Source: Candidatus Faecousia faecavium (lineage in GTDB: Bacteria > Bacillota > Clostridia > Oscillospirales > Oscillospiraceae). From it: a stretch of 47,806 nucleotides of DNA. Below the pieces are notes generated by a model, which did not search any database, had not been told where the DNA came from, and saw only the letters and a program-made list of their open reading frames with translations. Position numbers and translations under genes: made by a program. Positions 42,226-47,806 of this stretch are shown one piece after another; position 1 is the first letter of the stretch, and every line of letters begins with the position of its first letter. The stretch lies in assembly GCA_018712645.1 (NCBI GenBank), contig DVGO01000005.1:1-47806 (forward strand), read 5' to 3'.

Positions 42226-42245
42226 TTGCGTTATGGGAAATGCAG

Positions 42246-42274
42246 TTGCAATAAAAGGAGAACTATTGTATAAT
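42246..42274 (+). promoter_or_regulatory. Promoter of the glycosyltransferase gene
   Basis: -35 TTGCAA (42246-42251), 17-bp spacer, -10 TATAAT (42269-42274), 25 bp before the GTG start. Confidence 0.72.
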
Positions 42275-42299
42275 TTGAAACAGAAAGAGGTGAAGTCTC

Positions 42300-43310
42300 G
42301 TGTTTCTGAGTGTGATTGTTCCTGTATATAATGGACAAACCTATTTGCGCCAATGCCTGGATTGTTTGCTTGAACAGGATATCCCTGCCCAGGAATATGA
42401 GATTGTGTGCATCAATGACGGCTCTCAGGACGGCAGCGGGGAAATTCTCCGGGAATATGGGAAAAACCATGCCAATGTGGTTATGATAGAGCAGGAAAAC
42501 GCCGGGGTTGCCGCGGCACGAAACGCAGGATTGAAGCATGCCCGGGGAGAATATGTGTGGTTTGTGGATGCGGATGATTTGATCCGGCATAACATTCTGG
42601 GGAAGTTGCGGACTGCCGCGGAAGCGGGCAACTGTGACCGTCTGGTTTTTGGCGCATATGAATTTAGGGACGAGCTAACCTTGGAAGAATACAATCGGGC
42701 GGACAGGGGAGAGTTGCGGGTCAACGCACCCTGGTATGATGCAGTGGTATGGCGCAGTCTGCTCAAACGCAGCTTTTTGGAAGAAAATCAACTTTATTTC
42801 CGATACCCCCAAATTACCCATGGAGAAGATGGGCTGTTTATGTACGAAGTGGCCCGTTGCCAGCCCCGTTGTGTGGAAATGGAGGAAATTCTGTATTTTT
42901 ACCGGGTGCATTCCGATTCTGCAGAGACAAAGCGGAGTCCGGAGCACCGGAAAAAGATGCTGCACTCCCACATGGCGGTTACAAAGATTCTGGAGGATTA
43001 TTACGCAGGCGACAATACGGATGCCATGACAGCAAACAAGCTGATGGCGTTTTTGTGGAAGACGCTGTATGAAATTACTCAGCTGCCTTCCCAGGAGCGC
43101 AGGAGCGCGCTGGGCGAGCTGGCCCAACAGGGACTTTTCCCCTACCAGCGCCCGAATTTGTGCACCACGACCCGCAGTTATATGATGGAGCGCAGCGATT
43201 GGATTGGCAAAAGCTTTGACGGACTGTACTGCCACCTGAATACCCGGTGGGGCTTTTGGATTATGACCGTCTTGCAGCAGGTACGGCGATGGATGAGAGG
43301 CATTCGCTGA
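42300..43310 (+). CDS. Family 2 glycosyltransferase
   Basis: 336 residues from the GTG at 42300 (AGAGGTGAAG upstream). The GT-A domain occupies about 1-215: LSVIVPVYNGQTYLRQCLDCLL, CINDGSQDGSGEIL, ENAGVAAARNAGLKHARGEYVWFVDADD (the DxD metal site) and the acceptor-side THGEDGLFMYEVA. The C-terminal 120 residues are a helical extension. It transfers a sugar from a nucleotide donor, probably onto a surface glycan. A stand-alone gene behind its own promoter; donor and acceptor are unknown. Confidence 0.9.
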   Translation: MFLSVIVPVYNGQTYLRQCLDCLLEQDIPAQEYEIVCINDGSQDGSGEILREYGKNHANVVMIEQENAGVAAARNAGLKHARGEYVWFVDADDLIRHNILGKLRTAAEAGNCDRLVFGAYEFRDELTLEEYNRADRGELRVNAPWYDAVVWRSLLKRSFLEENQLYFRYPQITHGEDGLFMYEVARCQPRCVEMEEILYFYRVHSDSAETKRSPEHRKKMLHSHMAVTKILEDYYAGDNTDAMTANKLMAFLWKTLYEITQLPSQERRSALGELAQQGLFPYQRPNLCTTTRSYMMERSDWIGKSFDGLYCHLNTRWGFWIMTVLQQVRRWMRGIR

Positions 43311-43402
43311 GGATGCTCCGCTTTTCACAGGAAAAGAAAGTTGCGGATTGCATTCTGTGCGGATGTGGTGTATAATTGCCGCATTCTGAGCAGAAATTAC
43401 CG

Positions 43403-43431
43403 TTGACAATTTGCCTGGGGTGGTATAGAAT
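43403..43431 (+). promoter_or_regulatory. Promoter in front of the tRNA-Pro region
   Basis: -35 TTGACA (43403-43408), 17-bp spacer, -10 TAGAAT (43426-43431). It lies 33 bp before the broken tRNA copy at 43464 and 222 bp before the intact tRNA, so the intact tRNA would be transcribed through the broken one. Confidence 0.72.
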
Positions 43432-43451
43432 GTCCATCGGATGCGTTGCAC

Positions 43452-43500
43452 AGAAGTAAATATCCGGGTGTGGCCCAGTTGGTAGGGCGCCTGGTTTGGG
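43452..43500 (+). repeat. Direct repeat copy 1: 5' half of tRNA-Pro plus 12-base flank
   Basis: These 49 bases are identical to 43641-43689. They contain the acceptor 5' strand, D-arm and anticodon stem-loop up to TTTGGG; then the match to the tRNA stops. The following bases keep only a vague T-arm-like piece (GAGTCTC at 43522-43528). Confidence 0.9.
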
Positions 43501-43540
43501 TGCTGGAGCACGGGAAGTGCTGAGTCTCCCGGGAAAGCAG
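43464..43540 (+). pseudogene. Broken tRNA-Pro copy
   Basis: The first 37 bases equal the intact tRNA-Pro 5' half. The 3' half cannot pair with the 5' strand: the anticodon stem is not closed and no CCA end is present. A T-arm-like stem with GAGTCTC suggests a diverged duplicate or a recombination scar. Not expected to give a working tRNA. Confidence 0.65.
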
Positions 43541-43640
43541 AAAAGCCGTTGCGGCGCTAAGGAAAATTTCCACTGATAGTCCGCTTTGGGCGGTAGAAAA
43601 TGGAATTTGACCACATGTTTGACCACTTTGCGCAAAAAGA

Positions 43641-43689
43641 AGAAGTAAATATCCGGGTGTGGCCCAGTTGGTAGGGCGCCTGGTTTGGG
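43641..43689 (+). repeat. Direct repeat copy 2, within the intact tRNA-Pro
   Basis: Second copy of the 49-base repeat, 189 bp downstream of the first. It covers 12 bases of 5' flank and the 5' half of the intact tRNA. Confidence 0.9.
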
Positions 43690-43728
43690 ACCAGGATGCC
43701 GCGAGTTCGAGTCTCGCCACTCGGACCA
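43653..43728 (+). tRNA. tRNA-Pro, anticodon UGG
   Basis: A complete cloverleaf: acceptor CCGGGTG/CACTCGG (one G-U), D-arm GCCC-AGTTGGTA-GGGC, anticodon arm CCTGG-TTTGGGA-CCAGG with anticodon TGG, variable ATGCC, T-arm GCGAG-TTCGAGT-CTCGC, discriminator A and an encoded CCA (43726-43728). It reads proline codons CCN. Followed by a terminator. tRNA genes are common integration sites, and an AT-rich module begins downstream. Confidence 0.95.
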
Positions 43729-43731
43729 TGA

Positions 43732-43775
43732 AAAACGGTTGTTTTCGTGAGAAAACAACCGTTTTCTGGATTTTT
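43732..43775 (+). terminator. Terminator of tRNA-Pro
   Basis: 15-bp perfect stem AAAACGGTTGTTTTC/GAAAACAACCGTTTT (43732-43746 with 43751-43765), then CTGGATTTTT. Confidence 0.85.
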
Positions 43776-44175
43776 AAGCGTATTTTTATGTCTGCAGTCC
43801 AAGCACAGCCTGAAACGCATAGTTTTGCTTCTCGGTTTATTATGAAGAAATTGGAATGGTAAAATTCAGCTGGATGGAAAAACGGTGGGAGAAGTACAAA
43901 TTTTTCATGTCTTTGTCTTGACTACATAAAGATTGCAATTTTCGGGCTGCTGGATACTCTTCCGCAGCCTTTTTTCTTTGTTTACAGCGGCACAAGTTTT
44001 GATGGCAGATTCACTGGTCTAAAGTGAGGGGGTCTTTACGCATTTCTCTCTATTATTTCGAGCGAGCGTATTGTAAAGAAAGAGAAGCCGCGATGGAAAC
44101 GAATGGCATCACTGTAAAGCGATGTCTTAGCTAACTCTCTAGCGATACAAGTCTGATAGCGTAAATTGCGGTAAG
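43776..44175. other. Gene-free junction between tRNA-Pro and the AT-rich module
   Basis: No gene with a ribosome site is seen. It holds a terminator-like hairpin at 43944-43976 and, further on, loosely repeated AGCGAT-type words (about 44118-44160). This is the likely boundary zone of the AT-rich module. Confidence 0.55.
43944..43976 (+). terminator. Terminator-like hairpin in the junction
   Basis: 6-bp stem GGCTGC/GCAGCC (43945-43950 with 43964-43969), flanked by a G-T pair, then TTTTTTC. It has no obvious gene in front of it, so it may be the remnant end of a lost gene. Confidence 0.6.
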
Positions 44176-44204
44176 TTGACTTTTTTTAGAGCGAATGATA
44201 AAAT
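44176..44204 (+). promoter_or_regulatory. Promoter of the two-gene nuclease-nitrilase module
   Basis: -35 TTGACT (44176-44181), 17-bp spacer, -10 TAAAAT (44199-44204). Since the -10 covers 44199-44204, an ATG at 44195 cannot be the start, and translation begins at 44228. Confidence 0.75.
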
Positions 44205-44227
44205 CTTTGACAAAGAGAGGTGCTGAT

Positions 44228-45262
44228 ATGTTGGGAAGAAAAGTGACTCATAAGATTTTAGGATCTGGGATTATTACAGAGTTATCAAGTGCATATCTCA
44301 CTGTGAATTTTGGAGGCAGCGAAAAAAAGTTCACCTATCCAGATGTGTTTGAACAATACCTTACCAGTACAGATCCAGAACTCATGGGACAGGTTGACAG
44401 AGACCTTGCGGCCAAACGAGCGGATAGAGCAAGGGTGGTCCTTTCTACGATTCATTCATCAGCAACACCGCAACAGTCACAGATTCTGCCTAGGAAGAAG
44501 CTTAAAAAAGCGGAACGCTTTAATGTGGTATTCAAATGTAACTACTGCGATGGTGGTAAAAGGCAGAATCACATAGGATTTCAGGGTGTTTGCTCTGATT
44601 CCGTATTAAGGTACAATATTGAAGAAGCCCACCATGTGTGGTGCGCTTCTAAAGGATCCCCTTGTCGCAGGTACTTAGATGGTGAAATTACCAGAGATGA
44701 ATTGGAATCTATGATGCATGGTGGTCATGGCTTGGATTCCGTCTGTGATGAAAGTCATATGCTGAGAGACTGGATGGCAAGTGCAGGAGTTGTCCAGACT
44801 GGAACTGATAAGGGGAAGCCAATGCGTCTTTTAAAGGTGCAAAGCAACAGTCTTGCAATTCTGACGACGCGAGAACCTAACGCTATTTCAGATGAATCTC
44901 GGTTTATTTTTGCAGTATTCCTTGTTGATGAGAGTTACGAAGGCGATAACCGGGATGCAGGGTATGTAACGACAAATTCTGAATGGAAAATTGAACTTTC
45001 TCCAATAGAGGCCCACAGAATACGTTTCTGGAACTATTATGCCAACGGAAACGCTCCACAAAAAATTGTTTTTGGTTCCGGGCTTCATAGGTATTTATCT
45101 GACGAACAAGCGGCGCAGATATTGAGAGATATCGTGGCAGTCAAGCGTAACCCGCAAGAAAAGGAATTTGCCCAGCGCTTTTTTGAACATTTCTGTAGGA
45201 TTAATGCTATAAATGTAAATGATCTACCTTTACCAAATGGTGCGCTGATGCGGAAAAGGTAA
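44228..45262 (+). CDS. Cys-rich protein with beta-barrel-like N-terminus, partner of the nuclease-nitrilase
   Basis: 344 residues from the ATG at 44228 (AGAGAGGTG upstream). Residues 1-45 (GRKVTHKILGSGIITE, VNFGGSEKKFTYPDVF) form the G-x-x-V-x-H-x-x-x-G-x-G-x-I pattern of small Tudor/SH3-like barrels found at the ends of helicases. Residues 104-175 hold six cysteines (C104, C107, C122, C139, C146, C173; KCNYCDGG then GVCSDS, VWCASKGSPCRRYLDG), a probable metal site. Residues 205-305 are an unknown alpha/beta domain with FAVFLVDESYEGD, IRFWNYY and FGSGLHRYLSDEQA; I suspect a PUA/EVE-like reader fold but cannot show it. 18 bp before the next gene, same transcript. Strongly AT-rich compared with the core. 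Confidence 0.7.
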   Translation: MLGRKVTHKILGSGIITELSSAYLTVNFGGSEKKFTYPDVFEQYLTSTDPELMGQVDRDLAAKRADRARVVLSTIHSSATPQQSQILPRKKLKKAERFNVVFKCNYCDGGKRQNHIGFQGVCSDSVLRYNIEEAHHVWCASKGSPCRRYLDGEITRDELESMMHGGHGLDSVCDESHMLRDWMASAGVVQTGTDKGKPMRLLKVQSNSLAILTTREPNAISDESRFIFAVFLVDESYEGDNRDAGYVTTNSEWKIELSPIEAHRIRFWNYYANGNAPQKIVFGSGLHRYLSDEQAAQILRDIVAVKRNPQEKEFAQRFFEHFCRINAINVNDLPLPNGALMRKR

Positions 45263-45280
45263 TTAGCCGGAGGCAGAAAA

Positions 45281-47587
45281 ATGTTAAAAAATCCTTGGAA
45301 TGAAATCACAAGAGAGGATGTTCTGAAAGCAATCTGTCTCTTTGAAGCCGAGCACCCGATACATCCAGAAGCCCGGTCAACTTTTTTGGTTTTCCACGGG
45401 AAGAGATATCCGGCAAAACATATTCGCGGGATGGCATATCAAATTCATTTTGGTAGAGAGATTCAAAAAGGGGAATATTCCGGTGGACTGGATACGGTAC
45501 GTTTTTTTGAGAAACTGGGATTTGAGATGCATTATACGTATCGGAGTATAAACACACATTCCGTTACCAAGGGGCCAGAAACTGGTTATGCCGGGAACAA
45601 AATCCAGAAAATTCTATTGCCGGATTCTGCTTCAAAATGCAAGGAAACTCCTAAACAAGTGTTCGATCCTGGACGGGTCACGATTCCTTCCAAAGGTGTT
45701 ATAGAGCAGAAAAATGCCTTGCAGTTATTATTAAACAGGATGTTTTACGGCGATGTGGTTTGTGAAAAAACATTTTCTTGGATGAAGACACCGGCAGAGA
45801 TCACGGGAGAATATGCTCTTCTTTACCACAGACTTTCAGCCTATCGAGGAGACAAAAACTTTGCCAAAAGGAATGTTACACTACGGTGCGATTTTGTTTG
45901 TGAGAATAGCAAGCTAATTATTGAATATGATGAAAGGCAGCATTTTTCCGAAGCAAGAAAGATATCTCTTTTGGCGTACCCAGATGTTCCTCTGCATTAT
46001 GACAGAGAACTGTGGATTTCTGCTTGCCAAGACATCCAGGCGAAGGACAACTATCCAGTAAATCGAGATGAAGTTCGTGCATTCTATGACAGCACAAGGG
46101 ATATTGAAGCTGCAAAGCATGGCTATACACTTGTCCGTATCATGCATGGGCAAATCGATTTTCAATCTGCCAATGCCTACAAAAAACTGGCAGAGCTTTT
46201 GGATGCGGCAATGCGCGTCAACAGTGAACCAGAGGTGTTGCGCACTCCCGATCTGAGTAGCTGTACAGAAATAGTCACTGCAAAAGAACCCATAAAAATA
46301 GGGTTATATCTGCAAACAAACGAACTGTTTGGTAACAGGAAAATCTTCAAAAAGGCAATGGATGCAGTTCGGACATCTGACATCGACATTTTAGTATTCC
46401 CAGAGTTTTCCTATGTCCCCTTTGTGGAAGCATTCTACTCAGCCGATATTCGCTTTTCTGATAGCATTCAGTATCTTTATGATAGGGTGCTGGAACTGAG
46501 CAGATACCTCGGTCGGGCAGTGGTAATCTGCAATGAGGATAAGCAGGGGGCAATCGTGTGTATTTATGCAAACAGCTTTGCAGAAGAGACAGAAACGAAA
46601 TGTAAACATTACATCAAGCATACCATGACCAATTTTTCTGCTTGTGATGTAGTAGGTTACCGTGAAATGGCAGAAAGCATCTTTCAGCCCATTCTCTATA
46701 AGGGTTATCGTATTGGCCTGACCATCTGCTACGACTGCAATCACGCAATTTTTAGCCGTAAATATGGGCAGAACGGAGTGGATATAATTCTGAACTGCAC
46801 TGGCGGAAATGTAGTATATGATAAGTGGTTCAAGTACAATAAAGTCCGTGCTATCGAAAACGGTTGTTTTACCTTTGTTACAATGGGGGGTAATGGCACG
46901 ATGATCAATCCCCATAATTATGTATATGGATTTACCCCGTCTGGCAAGGAAATGATTCCTACACTATTGAAAGGAAAGTACACAGGTAAAAAGAATATCT
47001 CAGGTGGCATTTATGTGTATGATACAGCTGATGATGACGGGAGTACAGAAGCAGATTCCAGCGTCAACCAGGCTGAGTCGCCCAATAAGATGAGTGATCT
47101 GGATATCCCAGTAGATGGTGTGGACAATTTCCTTCATAGTGCAAAAACACTAACAGACAAGATATATGTTCTTCATCATCGGACGGTCAATGTGATTTTG
47201 TGCTTGATTGATGGTGCAGATATTTTGCGCCCGGAGAAGGTGTTGAAGCTGCTGTACGCAGAAGCCCTAAAGCCCATCTGCAATAAGCGGTACATTATCA
47301 TCAATCGCTGGGATAAAGTTGACTCGGGCTTCTACGAAACAACCTTGTCCGTAGTGTTGAAGGTACGTTCTATGGAAAATTACTGCGCAGTAGTTTTGGA
47401 ATCTGGTAATCTGAAAAGGTGTTATCAGTGTGGTCAAAACAGAACAGCCCAGGTGGTCAAAGCGGAGAACAACCATTGGGGGATTGACCTTAGACGCACG
47501 GGCGGACCAGAGACGATCTGGCGGAACAAGAGTGGAATGAAGGAGTCCTGGAGAGATAACGTTGAGTGGTTGATTGGCACCATGTGA
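45281..47587 (+). CDS. McrA-like head, PD-(D/E)XK nuclease and nitrilase-domain fusion protein
   Basis: 768 residues; GGAGG 9 bases before the ATG. (1) About 7-84: a head domain like that at the front of ScoMcrA-type modification-dependent nucleases (FHGKRYPAKHIRGMAY, YSGGLDTVRFFEKLGFE). (2) About 145-310: a PD-(D/E)XK-type nuclease with D204 (RCDFV) and E215-Y-D217-E-R-Q-H221 (LIIEYDERQHF), of the E-x-D-x-x-Q-H Vsr/DUF559-like form. (3) About 337-580: a carbon-nitrogen hydrolase with E375 (VFPEF), K446 (HYIKHT) and C483 (LTICYD), plus RAIENGCFTFVT; the triad is complete. (4) 600-768: unknown domain with C714-x2-C717. Nitrilase domains occur in some defence-associated reverse transcriptases, so a defence role is plausible but inferred. 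No RT, helicase or methylase is adjacent. Confidence 0.78.
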   Translation: MLKNPWNEITREDVLKAICLFEAEHPIHPEARSTFLVFHGKRYPAKHIRGMAYQIHFGREIQKGEYSGGLDTVRFFEKLGFEMHYTYRSINTHSVTKGPETGYAGNKIQKILLPDSASKCKETPKQVFDPGRVTIPSKGVIEQKNALQLLLNRMFYGDVVCEKTFSWMKTPAEITGEYALLYHRLSAYRGDKNFAKRNVTLRCDFVCENSKLIIEYDERQHFSEARKISLLAYPDVPLHYDRELWISACQDIQAKDNYPVNRDEVRAFYDSTRDIEAAKHGYTLVRIMHGQIDFQSANAYKKLAELLDAAMRVNSEPEVLRTPDLSSCTEIVTAKEPIKIGLYLQTNELFGNRKIFKKAMDAVRTSDIDILVFPEFSYVPFVEAFYSADIRFSDSIQYLYDRVLELSRYLGRAVVICNEDKQGAIVCIYANSFAEETETKCKHYIKHTMTNFSACDVVGYREMAESIFQPILYKGYRIGLTICYDCNHAIFSRKYGQNGVDIILNCTGGNVVYDKWFKYNKVRAIENGCFTFVTMGGNGTMINPHNYVYGFTPSGKEMIPTLLKGKYTGKKNISGGIYVYDTADDDGSTEADSSVNQAESPNKMSDLDIPVDGVDNFLHSAKTLTDKIYVLHHRTVNVILCLIDGADILRPEKVLKLLYAEALKPICNKRYIIINRWDKVDSGFYETTLSVVLKVRSMENYCAVVLESGNLKRCYQCGQNRTAQVVKAENNHWGIDLRRTGGPETIWRNKSGMKESWRDNVEWLIGTM

Positions 47588-47806
47588 TACCATATTAGGA
47601 ACTACCCAAGCAAAGAAAAGCACTTATGGAGGATGTTATAATTGCTGTTCAGGTTGGGGCCTGTAAACCAGTATCCGAGACCGCAGAAAATTCTGTGTAA
47701 ACGACGGGATATGACAGTATAAGGAATCCTGGCAAAGTCAAGAATATCACCAAGATATTTACGACAAAGGAGTCAGGAAACCATGCAGTCAACCCCACAG
47801 GAATTA
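47588..47806 (+). other. Right-end intergenic stretch with possible insertion-sequence end
   Basis: No complete gene. AGAAAATTCTGTGTAAAC (47685-47702) resembles the terminal repeats of IS256-type elements, and a start codon with a good ribosome site follows 80 bp later. The resemblance is from memory and needs the sequence beyond the window. Confidence 0.3.
47783..47806 (+). CDS. Start of a gene cut by the window end (possibly a transposase)
   Basis: ATG at 47783 with AAAGGAG 10 bases upstream opens a frame MQSTPQEL that runs out of the window. Only eight codons are seen. A transposase is suggested by the possible terminal repeat before it, not by the protein. Confidence 0.4.

Noticed and set aside
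43261..43758. Minus-strand frames with a repeated peptide (PGALPTGPHPDI) at the tRNA-Pro region
   Set aside because: The repeat is only the translation of the duplicated tRNA 5' half read backwards; not a protein gene.
44195..44227. ATG at 44195 as start of the Cys-rich partner gene
   Set aside because: It lies upstream of or within the -10 box; the ATG at 44228 has a proper ribosome site.
1..47806. CRISPR array
   Set aside because: No regularly spaced short repeats were seen; the only repeats are the inverted pairs and the single 49-base direct duplication.

Overview
The window looks like a chromosome segment of an anaerobic, spore-forming member of the Clostridia, most likely Oscillospiraceae/Ruminococcaceae-like. 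This is inferred from the sporulation genes (yabP, yabQ, a SipL-like spore protein), a selenium/molybdenum-hydroxylase-type locus, clostridial-style gene order, strong AGGAGG ribosome binding sites and a GC-rich core. Species cannot be named from sequence alone.

Layout. 1-340: a 44-bp perfect inverted repeat at the window edge and a terminator. 341-3650: rlmD-like rRNA methyltransferase and a GNAT acetyltransferase (minus), divergent from a PflX-like radical SAM protein and a membrane-anchored HTH protein. 3750-7670: nucleoside-type ABC importer (ATPase plus two permeases) without its binding protein. 7700-10500: yabP-yabQ-divIC-S1 protein-SDR reductase-rpiB, a sporulation/division cluster in which the yabQ frame runs far into divIC. 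10550-14860: MoxR ATPase, DUF58 protein, transglutaminase-like membrane protein and a small hypothetical. 14861-15772: a 0.9-kb AT-rich stretch with no intact gene. 15773-18346: trmB-mnmG operon (tRNA modification). 18540-23900: DUF2284 protein; MocA-like and ModE-like genes divergent from a three-subunit molybdenum hydroxylase. 23960-25810: rpsB-tsf. 25960-27980: small membrane proteins and RodA. 28070-31890: class B sortase, DUF1294 protein, lipoprotein, WYL regulator, endonuclease IV. 32032-35119: FHA-SEDS fusion protein with a class B PBP. 35180-40375: branched-chain amino-acid-type ABC transporter operon preceded by a leader containing a Leu/Ile/Val-rich small ORF and a terminator. 40373-43310: small Cys-rich membrane protein, SPOCS/LysM SipL-like protein, family 2 glycosyltransferase. 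43400-43980: tRNA-Pro(UGG) with a broken duplicate of its 5' half upstream.

From about 43980 to the right end the sequence becomes visibly AT-rich and carries a two-gene module. The first gene encodes a protein with a small beta-barrel-like N-terminus, a Cys-rich (probable zinc) region and an uncharacterised C-terminal domain. The second encodes a 768-residue fusion of an McrA-like N-terminal head, a PD-(D/E)XK-type nuclease and a complete carbon-nitrogen hydrolase (nitrilase) domain with an intact Glu-Lys-Cys triad. This resembles a mobile defence or restriction module next to a tRNA gene, and is the best candidate here for an undescribed system. A possible insertion-sequence start lies at the very end.
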